The position numbers and the translations under genes are program-made. Below, piece after piece: positions 54,566-64,000 of a stretch of DNA of 64,000 nucleotides. The stretch spans positions 402,323 through 466,322 of the forward strand of contig JAGEMR010000012.1 in assembly GCA_021030915.1 (NCBI GenBank), given 5' to 3'. The number at the start of each line of letters is the position of its first letter. The stretch's first letter is position 1. The notes below the pieces were generated by a model. The model was not told where the DNA came from. It saw only the letters and a program-made list of their open reading frames with translations, and ran no database searches. The stretch is from Astrothelium macrocarpum. Taxonomy: Eukaryota; Ascomycota; Dothideomycetes; Trypetheliales; Trypetheliaceae.

Positions 54566-56791
54566 TTAAGCTTCAACATTAGATGGCGACGTCTTGTAGA
54601 GTAGGCTTTGATCTCTAAGGACTTCTTTGTCAGTTCTAGCTGCAGTCTCATTTGTCTCGGCATGCGCCTTTCGTAAAGATTTCTCGAAAGCATCTATAGC
54701 GTAATTCAGTTCCGAATCTTGTCCCCGACGCATTTCAGCAATCATTGTCCCTGTCGCACCCCCGTGGTCTTTTTGGCTGAGATCTAATCCCTGGAGTTTA
54801 CTTCGTGCCAAGACAAGTAACGTTTTGGCGTCAGCCCAGCGGAACGCGCTATGCACGATGCTGGATCCATCATTCGCACGCAGCGAGCAGTTGGCGCCGC
54901 GAGAGATAAGAAGTTGGACAAGGTTAGCTTCACTATTCTGCACAAAATAATGCAAAGCTGTGAAACCTGTGTACTGTGGGAGATCGATATTGGCACCATT
55001 GTCCAACAGCAGCTCAGCGCATTCCACACTGCTATGTTCGGTATGCAGTAATGGGGTCTGCTGAAGATTGTCTCTCGCGTCAATGTCCGCGCCACGGTTC
55101 AATAACATTTGTAGACATATAGGATCCCGAGTACACATAAGTGGCACCACCAATTTATCGTCACGGCTATTCGGATCAGCGCCGTGGTCTAAAAGCCAAT
55201 GCATGGATTGACGGTCGCCTAGGTTCGCCGCCCAGGCAAGCGCTGTGAGGCCTCGGGTGTCTTTCGCATCAACATCAGTAAATTCCGACTTTGCAAAGAC
55301 GTCAGATAACATTCTTGAAGGGTTGCTATCAAGGCCAAGAACAGCCTTATGAAGGACTGAAAATTTTCGGGTTTCTATATAGTCCTCCGGTGCTTTGTCG
55401 ATGAAAGTCTTTTTAATCGCAAGAATGTGAGAGGAGCGTTTCGAGAGGAACATATTCCACGCAGTATCTATAGGTTTGCTGCCGCATGGTTAGTTGAGTA
55501 CTTTAGAATCGTTGAATCACGACGCACTTGTTGTACTCGTCAATTGCGTACATATCCGCTCCACAGCCCATCAAGTATGCGCAAGTCTCGATCTGATCCC
55601 GATAGATTGCAAACTAGCGGCTATTAGGTCTCTCACATCTAAGACTCTTCCTGAGTACCTACATGTAGTGGTGTTAGACCAGTCGCACTAGCATCATATG
55701 GAGAGGCTTGTCGTGAGTAGAATAGATGTTGAATGCCTCGGATGTTGCCATTATAGGCGTACTGGAAGATATCTGCACTGTTGGGACGTGTGTAGTACAC
55801 CCTCAGGTGAAGTCTTGGTAGACTGCAGCTTATCACAGATAGTCTTACGAGTACTCTTCCTAGGCTAAGCCACTGTGGGAAGACATATATCAACGTTGTG
55901 GAGCTTCTTGAATATGTTTTACAACTTTGATCCTCGCAATTAGACTGCAGTGTCAACACGCAGCTGAAGTTCATGAAAAGAGCTCCGAGCATACATCGGA
56001 GAGCCAATGGAGTCTTCGACGTCTGTGAATAGTAGTATGAAGAGCGACATAGCTGATGAGGCAACCGTCCCGGTACGCAATCGCTTCTAGAAGGAGAGGC
56101 TGTGGATTCGAGGCATCTGATCTCAGCTTCGGCAGAGACTGGCGGGCTGGTAGCGATGGGCTGAACCGGCTGCGTATGCTGAATCTGTCTCCGGGCTCCG
56201 TCGCTAGCTTCCTGGACTTCCTTTATACAGACATGCATTTCGTTTAGCCGAAGCGCCGTGAGCAAGGTTTGTATACTGGGTGCTCAAAAAATCAGTATCA
56301 AGATAACGGTACAGCTGGGATATTATATTTGATGTATGTCGCTTTTGAAGAACATTATGGCATGACACGTACAAAATTGTACTCAACAGACAAGTCAGAA
56401 ACGAGACTTGTATGGATCTTAACTCTGTATGATAGCGCTGTAACCGCGGCTTTGCAGACAGCCATGCAAAATAATTGATCTTAAGATTTTCTTCCGAACT
56501 AGACTTGCAGATCAGACGCTCCTTCACAAATAGCTCCAACTTCGTCAAAGTTTCCTGAGCGCGTCTTAGTAAGAGTGATAGGACCTTTTTCTGCTCATTG
56601 GTCGGTGGTAGCGTCCCGACAGCCTCTTTCGCATTCTGGAACACAACCTTAAGATCAGAAATCTCAATTAACAATGCCGAAATCTCGTCACGAGCCGCCA
56701 TCATCGATCGTAACTTTCCAATAGTTTTGCCAACGCCGTTCGCTGCTTGGATCACTGCAATGACACTTGCGCAACACGACAAAGGATCCAT
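54566..56791 (-). CDS. STAND N-domain / ankyrin protein without NACHT
   Basis: Start ATG at 56791 (MDPLSCCASVIAVIQAANGV), the fungal STAND N-terminal domain, with helices to about residue 115. An intron near 56260-56375 leads to LTALRLNEMHVCIKEVQEAS. The middle (55640-56260) is weakly conserved. The ankyrin part (54566-55700) shows GLTPLH, GLTALAWAANLGDRQSMHWL, TPLLHTEHSSVECAELLLD, FTALHYFVQNSEANLVQLL and DGSSIVHSAF, about six repeats. A Walker A motif is not visible, so this is a receptor-like protein lacking the NTPase switch, or a decayed NLR. The repeats are diverged, unlike the near-identical array at 33838. Exon borders around 55450-55640 are uncertain. Confidence 0.68.
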
Positions 56792-58466
56792 AGTATTAAG
56801 TGATTATCGGCTAGTCAGTGAGGGTTAGTTGGTGGGGGCTATTCGGTGAAGGCTGTTCGGTGAGGGCAATCTGGTGATAGTTAAATGGTCGTGTTCAATC
56901 AATGGACGTACTCAGCCGCGAAGGATCTTGATCCCTTCGCTTTGGCTTGAGAGGGAGACATATTCATCCTATGGCAAGGCATACACAATGCGGGGCAAAG
57001 CTGCGGTAAGGTTGAATCCAATGCAGCTGCAAGCTTGAATTCAGCAGTCTTGACTGACGTGGGATCATATCAACCAGTCATGTACGGATATTTTATCTCG
57101 CATTACGCATATTTACATGTCCCGACAGGTTAGGCAACACATGTAAATCACAGCCACGCAAACTAAGTTTTTGTAACTGCTCTCTCTAGCTCAGACCAGC
57201 AACCAGACAGAATATTGATTGATTACAGAATATACATATTGACAGAGTAAGAGCGCGCGTGCTGCGCTGGCAAAGCGAAGCCAAGGCACATATCAATATG
57301 TTGATGATTTCTTTCTCGAGAATACGATTTCTCACAACTAAGACAACTAGATATTTCAAATGTAGAAAGTTTGAGCATGGCTTCATAAGATAACGAAAGA
57401 ATAGAATTAATCACACTTACATCATCATTATCATCGATAACATCCTTGTAAACTCGGGGCGCCCAAGGCATTTAATCGCTTGCCTATCGCGGTCTTAGAC
57501 TAGCTGAACATGTAAAGATTGAATTTCGAGTTATCGAGTTGTTATGTGCTCGGCAGACTGCTTAGAAATGTTGATATTTGCTTAGGGGATGCTTAGAGAG
57601 CAATACTAGTAGACTCGGAGTAGCTTAGAGTCAGCTCAGAGGCCAGGCAATATAGCACCGTCAATCTTACATTAAATAGCCAGATCCATGTAAAAACACT
57701 GCGAATAGATAGCCTTGCTGTAATTTATTCCTTATACTATCCAAAACGATGGCAACATTGTCCACCTTTGTAGGGCTTTCGCGGTATCAATGATATTGTT
57801 AGATGCAGCAAGCGTTGACCCAAGAATATCCAAGGTACCCGGTCACTACCAGTCCAATCTGGGGTATGTAGCCGTACGTTTTGCCTTCGAGAGCTTAGAC
57901 CATATGATTCCAATGCTTCCTCCCATATCTTGGAACCCTAACTTCTCACTGCTGTCTATTCCCAGAGTGTGAGAAAGGATCGCATAGTGACGTATATTTC
58001 GGCCGGAGAATCCATGAAAACGAGTTCACAGTCACATTTACGTTCTGAAAGGCATTTTATAAGGCATTGGGAAGAGGTTTGTCTTTGAAGAAGGATACCA
58101 ACACAGATGGTCGTCTATTTCGCTGAGTAGTATGTGATTCTCGCCTTGACGAAAAGAGAGCTTAGCATTTAGAAAATTGTTCCGCCTACCCATGGATGAC
58201 TCATAAGCGGCCTATCTGGGCCACAAGGCTTGTTTAAGCTCAATATTGGCACCATACTCGCTGTCTTTCTATAATGATAATACGATTTCCAAAGAATTTA
58301 TAAGATAACAAACATACTATTAGTTTTTATCAAGTACAATAGATTATAGATTAATGGACTCATTATTTCAGTTTTACAAGATAGTTTATCTGGTTTTATC
58401 GCCGAATATTATTGATAGAATTTTTGATTAATTATGTGTACGCTGTGGCTTTAAGGGATTATTAGT
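56792..58466. other. long intergenic region, one weak zinc-finger frame
   Basis: A minus-strand frame at 57223-57471 starts MPWAPRVYKDVIDDND and contains CLSCEKSYSRERNHQHIDMC, spaced like a small zinc finger. Its exons are uncertain and I give it low weight. Elsewhere I see nothing. Confidence 0.4.
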
Positions 58467-58529
58467 GGCGGGCTGGCGCAATGTAAATGACACGTACTAA
58501 ATCTAAATCTCCTCCCACCAAACTTATGA

Positions 58530-58645
58530 ACTGATGGAAAGATGACATAAGGTTCGAGCGAATCCATAATGGAATCAGTTTGGTAAGTGAGATTCAGACA
58601 GAAAATAGCGAAAATTTCTTTTCATGTTTGCCTATCGGGTAGGCT
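58530..58645 (-). pseudogene. degenerate 5' fragment of the thioesterase-like gene
   Basis: The DNA from GGTTCGAGCGAATCCATAAT onward aligns by eye with 53450-53560, the start codon region and leader of the gene at 52717-53481, in the same orientation and with many transitions. It is cut at its right edge by the Tc1/mariner-like insertion. Confidence 0.65.
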
Positions 58646-60078
58646 CGTCAGGGGGTGGACAGAATTGACGGGACAACCTCCGAGTTCCGTCTCATCTTAT
58701 TCACAATAAAACAATAAAACAGTTTCATTTTTGATCTCAATTATGGCGCCTTTCACACGTTGTATAAATAGATCAAATATATCAGAATATTCATCAAAAC
58801 GTAAAGAATTTGATATTATTTTCTATATTCAATTTTTTAATATATATAATAAAAAATCGTTTTATAAATCTAATAGATATTTTTTCACGTATCATAATAT
58901 CATCAAAAATATAGATCATAAATAATTCCAATAATAATATAAAATATTTTAAAAAATATATCAAAAAATTCCTTCTATTTTAAAAAAATTTGATTATATA
59001 TCAAAAATATTTTATAATAATCTCAATATATTATTTTCATTTTCAAAGACTTCTATTTATCATATTTCTTTTAATATTTAAATCGATCATTATAATAAAT
59101 TTTATAATATTCATATATTCAAATATTATATTGATAAAATGAATAATATTGATTTTTATCATATATAATATATTAAAATTATTAAATTTGTAAATAAATC
59201 AAAATGAATTAAATATATTAAAAAATATAAAAATCAAATATTCGAAAATTTCTGATATTTTATGATATAAATAGATAAAATATATTATGATTTTAAAAAA
59301 TAAATCCGGTTTATAATATTATATAAAAAAAGAATACAATATAAATCTGAGAATATTTTTAAAAAATTTTTATAAAAAAATAATAAATTCCATTTCATAA
59401 TATGAATTTTATGATAAAAAAAAGTCTTTCATTTTTTATAATTATAAAAATGAATATGTAAAATATTTATATATTCGATTAAAATTTTATTCAAATAAAA
59501 ATAAATTAAATTTTTAATTAAAATGGAAGATTATTCAATAAAAAATTGAATAATTTAAATATTATAAAATGAAATTATTGAATAATAAATTCATTATTAA
59601 ATAATATTATAATGATATTTTATTTGAATATATTTATATTTATTATCAATAATATATAAAATCAATTTTATATTTTTATTATTTTTATTTTTAAAAGAAT
59701 AATAATTCATTATATGATATAAGAAAAAATGGATTTATAATGTAAATAAAATAAATTTATAATATTATTAATTTTAATCATTTAATTAAAAATTCAAATA
59801 TGAATTCAATTGAATTTATTTAAAATATTTTAAAATAGAAAATACGATATCGTTATTGAATAAAAAATTTAAACGCGAAAATATTATTATAATAAAAATG
59901 AAATAAAATTATTATGATAGAAATTCGTATATATATCGTAGATATATCATAAAAATATAAATTATTAATTAAAAATGGTGGACGGCGCATATTTACGCAT
60001 ATGTGGTAATTAATTCGATAAATTCGTCTCATTTCGGCGTTCGGAGGTTGCCCCGTCAATTCTGTCCACCCCCTGACG
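58646..60078 (+). mobile_element. RIP-degraded Tc1/mariner-like element
   Basis: Terminal inverted repeats begin CGTCAGGGGGTGGACAGAAT and extend about 38 bp with one or two differences. GCT flanks both sides (58643-58645 and 60079-60081), a possible 3-bp target duplication. The interior is more than 90 percent A/T in places, as RIP produces. At 58743 the residual frame begins MAPFTRCINRSNISEY and includes a HNIIKN segment, resembling the N-terminal helix-turn-helix of Tc1-type transposases. Length of about 1.43 kb fits that superfamily. It is not functional. Confidence 0.75.
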
Positions 60079-60201
60079 GCTCTAAGTATGTTTAATCATC
60101 ATCTATACAACCAATCGAAATCGAGCTGCAAGCAATTAGAGATTCATAAGCAAAATAAGTTGAGCGGCATTTATACGAGGATCAAAAAGGAATGGCAAAA
60201 C

Positions 60202-60272
60202 GACGAACTTGGGACTCGAACCCAAAACCTTTCGCTTAGGAGGCGAACGCGCTACCCCACGGGGATGTTAGC
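60202..60272 (-). pseudogene. tRNA-Arg(CCT) with defective 5' half
   Basis: On the minus strand the anticodon arm is a perfect TTCGC/GCGAA stem with loop CTCCTAA, giving anticodon CCT (Arg, codon AGG). The T arm (TTGGG, TTCGAGT, CCCAA) and the 3' acceptor strand GTTCGTC are intact. The 5' acceptor strand should be GACGAAC but the DNA reads AACATCCCC, and the D stem pairs poorly. The acceptor stem cannot form, so I call it a pseudogene or a 5'-replaced copy. Confidence 0.8.
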
Positions 60273-60323
60273 TTTTGGTGGAGTGAGTTGTAATACGTGA
60301 CACTCACATTGCGCCAGCCCGCC

Positions 60324-61087
60324 GCAAGTTTTGAAAATTTAACTTTTTCAATTATATCCAGTAGAATTAATTATTCTTACGCTAAGATTAGCAAACCCTT
60401 TCAAATCCAAATTTCCAAACTTGTTTTCGGTTTTTCCTGTATAATCGTCACGGTTTAGAAGCTGTTAGGCAGCTGCTAGGTACGCGGGCTGAAGCTTGGG
60501 GTTGCTGTCGAAAAAGTAGATCGAGCTCATGAAAAGTGAACGGTAAGAGACCAAGTTCCCAAGGAACTGCAGACGGCTATGTACGCACTAATGGCGCCAA
60601 GCTAATATTAAATTGGTAATCACGATCACGGACCAGAGTGCAGCTTCCAACCAAGTGCCAGTGCGAAGCCAGTTTTGAACGGATAAGGCTCTTATTGTAT
60701 CGTGGCCACAACATGAGACTCCAGTTCTACTTTTCAGACCAGACACCACCTTGAATAAAATTTAGAATAATTAGAAAAAGGCATCCATGAACACTACAAG
60801 ATATGTTTGCTTTCTTATCTACAGACGGCTCGCTAGTCTCTTTAAACGGTACACAATGTCTCAGTCAGCCTATTGCATGACTGTTATAGTATGTAGGCAG
60901 CAATTTAAAAGGAAAATTCTTAAAAAAAAAGAGGTCCAATATGTGAGACGGCCAAGTGAACGGGAAAACATGCTGCTTGCAATCCAAACTGACATTCTCC
61001 TCTGGTTTGCTGCGTTTGAGATGATCGATGTGATGAGTAATAATACCACCAGTTTCAATCAGGATTTTTGACGAATCCTCCAATGTC
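60324..61087. other. intergenic, nothing recognised
   Basis: Small frames on both strands at 60787-61140 overlap the 3' end of the next gene and are shadows. Confidence 0.45.
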
Positions 61088-62122
61088 TTAGATCCAATTT
61101 CCAGCACTTCGGTCGGTAAACCCAGAGTCCTCCAGTTCATGCACGGTAGTTGGGGCAGGAAGCTCTCTGACTTCGCCCATGGCAGATAATTCTGCTATCC
61201 TATTCCGATCGGCGTTATCTAGTTTGTAGTTAGAAGCTTCCAACTCTGGTTTGGTAAATCCTGTTTGTTCCCGCATATTGTTGATTCTTTTTTGTCTCCA
61301 GCGAAACAAGAGTCTGAAAAATATAGCTACGCCTGCAAAAACGACCGCTGAGACGACGACACCGATTATGACCCGTAATTTAGTCGTGGAACTGCTATTG
61401 TAGTGTGAATGGTCTGTGGAGAATAGTGATGTTGTCGACAATGGTACCGATGCAGAAGATCCGTTAGCAGCGTGGCTTTCCACTGTCGTGCCAAGAAGCA
61501 ATTGATCTGAAGCTTTCCAAAACATCGAAATCATGGGTGCCGTTATTTCAGGATATTGAGAACTACTCTCAGTCAAGGTAAAGTCGTCCCCCCAGGGTTG
61601 CCCCAGAGAACATAGCGTAGCTGTCAAAGAATATGCGAAACCCACTGAGACGCAATTTCCGAATCCACCATCTGCAACGCAATTGTAACCACTGGTGAGT
61701 TTCTTTTTAGCCCTAAATGCAGATGACGGGATCTAAAGCGAGACATACATGGGGCAACACCCTGCTGCGGTCTCGCCTGGAAGTAGATATGGAAAATTTA
61801 TAGTTATATCCTGGATGGTTGTGGCCTGCTGTCTGTTACTGGGTTCTCCTCCTACGCAGGCAGTCGTGTATCCAACAGGGCATATCATGCCAGGAGAATA
61901 CAGAGGAAAGTAATACAATTGTGAGAGAGGAAAGCAATTTGCATCTGTGTTGACCCAATCTTCTCCATCACTCATTGAACATGATGCTGCCTGGCTAAAA
62001 GTCGGAATTCCAGATTGCGTCGAGATATAAATGTTTGTGCACGAGGACGGTGGCGTGAAGGTTGTCATCAATGGACCCAGAATAGGCCGAGTTGGCACTG
62101 GCCGAGTTGGCGTCCAAGCCAT
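61088..62122 (-). CDS. single-span membrane protein with Cys-rich ectodomain
   Basis: I start at the ATG at 62122 (MAWTPTRPVPTRPI). The frame extends upstream without good content, so a signal-peptide exon could be missing. One intron near 61680-61752 (GTATGTCTCG to CTCACCAG) joins CCPI to GYNCVADGGFG. The ectodomain has FTPPSSCTNIYIS, YSPGMICPVGYTTAC and CCPM, a Cys pattern common in fungal surface proteins. A Ser/Thr-rich stalk leads to a membrane segment (VIIGVVVSAVVFAGVAIFF), a basic stop-transfer RWRQKR and a cytosolic tail ending with IAELSAMGEVRELPAP. This layout is widespread in Pezizomycotina and its function is unknown. It may act as a cell-wall sensor. Confidence 0.72.
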
Positions 62123-62689
62123 ACTCAAAGTAAGTTTCCGGGATAAGGAACGCAAGCTTGATATGTTGGGATGATATTGGTTTTCTTCATTGACAAGATA
62201 TGTTATATTCCTTTGAGACTTAAAAGGACGATAAGTGGTCCGGAAAAGACTGGTCTGCATACATTCGGATAGAAAGCTTCCGTCTGTGCATGTCTTGTTT
62301 GAAGTGGCTCTTTGATGGGTGGCAGTCCTACGTAGGTCGTGCAGGAGTTTACATCATCGTTGTATACTGGTATCCTAGCTTCTCTTCCTCTTATAGACCC
62401 AAATTCCGTAGCAAAAGAAGAAGTAAACCCCACAACAGCCTGATATCCAACTGTGAGCACTTCGCCTATTTCGATTCCTATCTGAAAATACATGACGATG
62501 TGGCGAACGGTCAGCTGAGCACACAGCGATAGGCCCGAAATGTCAGAAAACCAACTTACAGTACATATCCTACATAGAGTACTCAACCTGATCGAAACAT
62601 CATGCACGAAAGAGCCGTGGACCCGTAAGTAATACATGGGCACAATTTAGGTGTCATATCTCTGAGGTGTAATACCTCTAAGGTGTCAT
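62123..62689. other. intergenic with a weak minus-strand frame and a short direct repeat
   Basis: The minus-strand frame at 62203-62643 lacks recognised content. At 62648-62693 AGGTGT(C/A)AT recurs three times at about 16-bp spacing. Confidence 0.4.
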
Positions 62690-64000
62690 ATAGTCAAAAA
62701 AGGAGAGCCGCAGATGGAAGTGAGGAAAGAGGTGGTACCCTTCAAGGCGTTAAGGGCGCTAAGCCAATTGGACTTAAGTCGGCCTACACGGTTTCCGACC
62801 AGCCCCTGTTTCCGACCACCTCCACCACTTAATTCCATTTCATCTGATTCAGCTGAATTCGTTCCTTTATCTATCATATTATTTCAAAATGGCCTTTTAT
62901 GATGAAATAATTGTTTCTATCATCGCTGATTACGAATCTGGTATTTATTCTTTAATAAATAAAATAACTGATATAGAGTCACGTCCCCAGATCTGGTGAG
63001 CCTTTCGCATACTTTCCGCATGCGAAACGCGTTATTTATTCCAATATCTCAAAAGTCTACCCAAAAAGCCTCAGATTATGAAATTGAGATTCAGAAGATT
63101 CTTTTAATTCTCAAAAATAAAGAATTTTTTTCATTTTATATTATTATTCATCATTTTAAATTTTCTTATTCAATTCTATTCCGCAGATATAACATAGATC
63201 TTTCATATTCTCAAATCCATGAAATATAACAAATTTTTATAAATACGAAAAAAATCATTTTAATTTAATAGATAAAACGATATATTATTATAAGAATTTT
63301 TTTTTCAATTTTATTATTGAAAGAATTCGTTTAATAATTGTGATTTATATGCGTCAGATACGCGTCAAATAATATATCTATAATTATTCAATTCAATTCT
63401 ATTAATCATAAATAATTTTATCATTTTCAAAAATGATATTTTGATATAAAAATAATATTTATCTAATAATTGGAATATATATAATATAAAAGAATAATTT
63501 ATAAATATATAAAATATTAATTTAATACAATCAAAATATAATTTATAAATCGAGAATATAATCTTTTTAATATATAAAATATGAATAAATCAGAATTTGA
63601 TATCAATAAAAAATAAATAATAAAAATATTAATATATTTAAATAATATATAATAAAATAAAATTATAAATGATAAATAAGAATGAATAATAGATATTAAA
63701 TATATCAATATTATAAATGAAATATTATTTCCTTTTTTAATATTCAAAAATAAAAATATGAATATATATTAAATCAATGAATAAATATTTCAGAAATAAT
63801 ATTTCGTAATTAATCAAAATAATTAAATATTAAATGATTTAAAATTATAATAATTAATTAAAATTTTTGAATTTTTAATATATGAAAAAATTATAAATCA
63901 TTGATATTTATTTATTATTGATAATTATAAAAATTATATATAAATTGATTTTATTATTTATTATATAAAAAATAAAATTGATTTATTTATTATATTTTTT
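62690..64000. mobile_element. AT-rich, RIP-like decayed transposon remnant
   Basis: GC-normal sequence to about 62830 looks like a transposon end (GTTAAGGGCGCTAAGCCAAT region). A frame from 62889 (MAFYDEIIVSIIADYESGIY) recalls the N-terminus of pogo/Fot1-type transposases but stops early. From about 63100 to the window edge the sequence is almost only A and T and carries no gene. The right end of the element is outside the window. Confidence 0.5.

Larger units (their letters stand above)
58467..60323. mobile_element. 1.86-kb inverted-repeat element carrying gene fragments
   Basis: Ends at 58467-58499 and 60291-60323 are inverted copies (beginning GGCGGGCTGGCGCAATGT), 33 bp with four mismatches. 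Between them lie a thioesterase gene fragment (58530-58645), an inserted Tc1/mariner-like copy (58646-60078) and a broken tRNA-Arg. No transposase belongs to the outer ends. It is probably a non-autonomous element that picked up or was filled with host fragments. Confidence 0.6.

Overview
The window is nuclear DNA of a filamentous ascomycete (Pezizomycotina). Evidence: genes split by short 45-66 nt GT..AG introns with branch sites near the acceptor, fungal-only families (DUF3723, patatin/RING proteins, NACHT-WD40 and NACHT-ankyrin receptors, DUF7918, DUF7492), a LINE with gag, endonuclease, RT and RNase H, and extremely AT-rich stretches typical of repeat-induced point mutation (RIP). Species cannot be named from this sequence.

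Layout. (1) 0-38.8 kb is accessory. It holds, in order: a Cys-rich fragment, a coiled-coil protein, a pseudokinase, a patatin-like phospholipase (PLP) head-to-head with a DUF3723 gene, two Myb/SANT-type proteins, an acidic repeat protein, a secreted cupredoxin, a MADS-like protein divergent from a ferric reductase (FRE), a DUF6919-like gene, a nucleoside-phosphorylase/NACHT/WD40 receptor with two stop codons in its WD40 array, a 5.56-kb LINE with a clear 14-bp target duplication, a NACHT/ankyrin receptor carrying an assembly gap, and a second MADS-like protein. PLP, DUF3723, FRE and NLR together are the recurrent accessory families of Starship giant transposons. I therefore read this half as part of a Starship or its remnant. 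The DUF3435 tyrosine-recombinase captain and the element ends are not visible. (2) 39-53.5 kb looks like ordinary chromosome: a secreted DUF7492 protein, a RING protein, DUF7918, a DUF2235 hydrolase, a CSN8/PSMD8/eIF3K-type protein, a PAQR/HlyIII membrane protein and an acyl-protein-thioesterase-like hydrolase. (3) 53.5-64 kb is decayed: gene fragments copied from the neighbouring PAQR and thioesterase genes, a STAND-N-domain/ankyrin gene, nested inverted-repeat elements with a RIP-degraded Tc1/mariner-like copy, a broken tRNA-Arg, a secreted one-TM protein, and an AT-rich block to the window edge.

Two pairs of about 60-bp inverted repeats of one family (21677/37953 and 27499/37386) are nested around the two NLR genes. 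This is the least explained structure in the window.

Intron positions were derived by hand from splice signals and reading frame. They are predictions.
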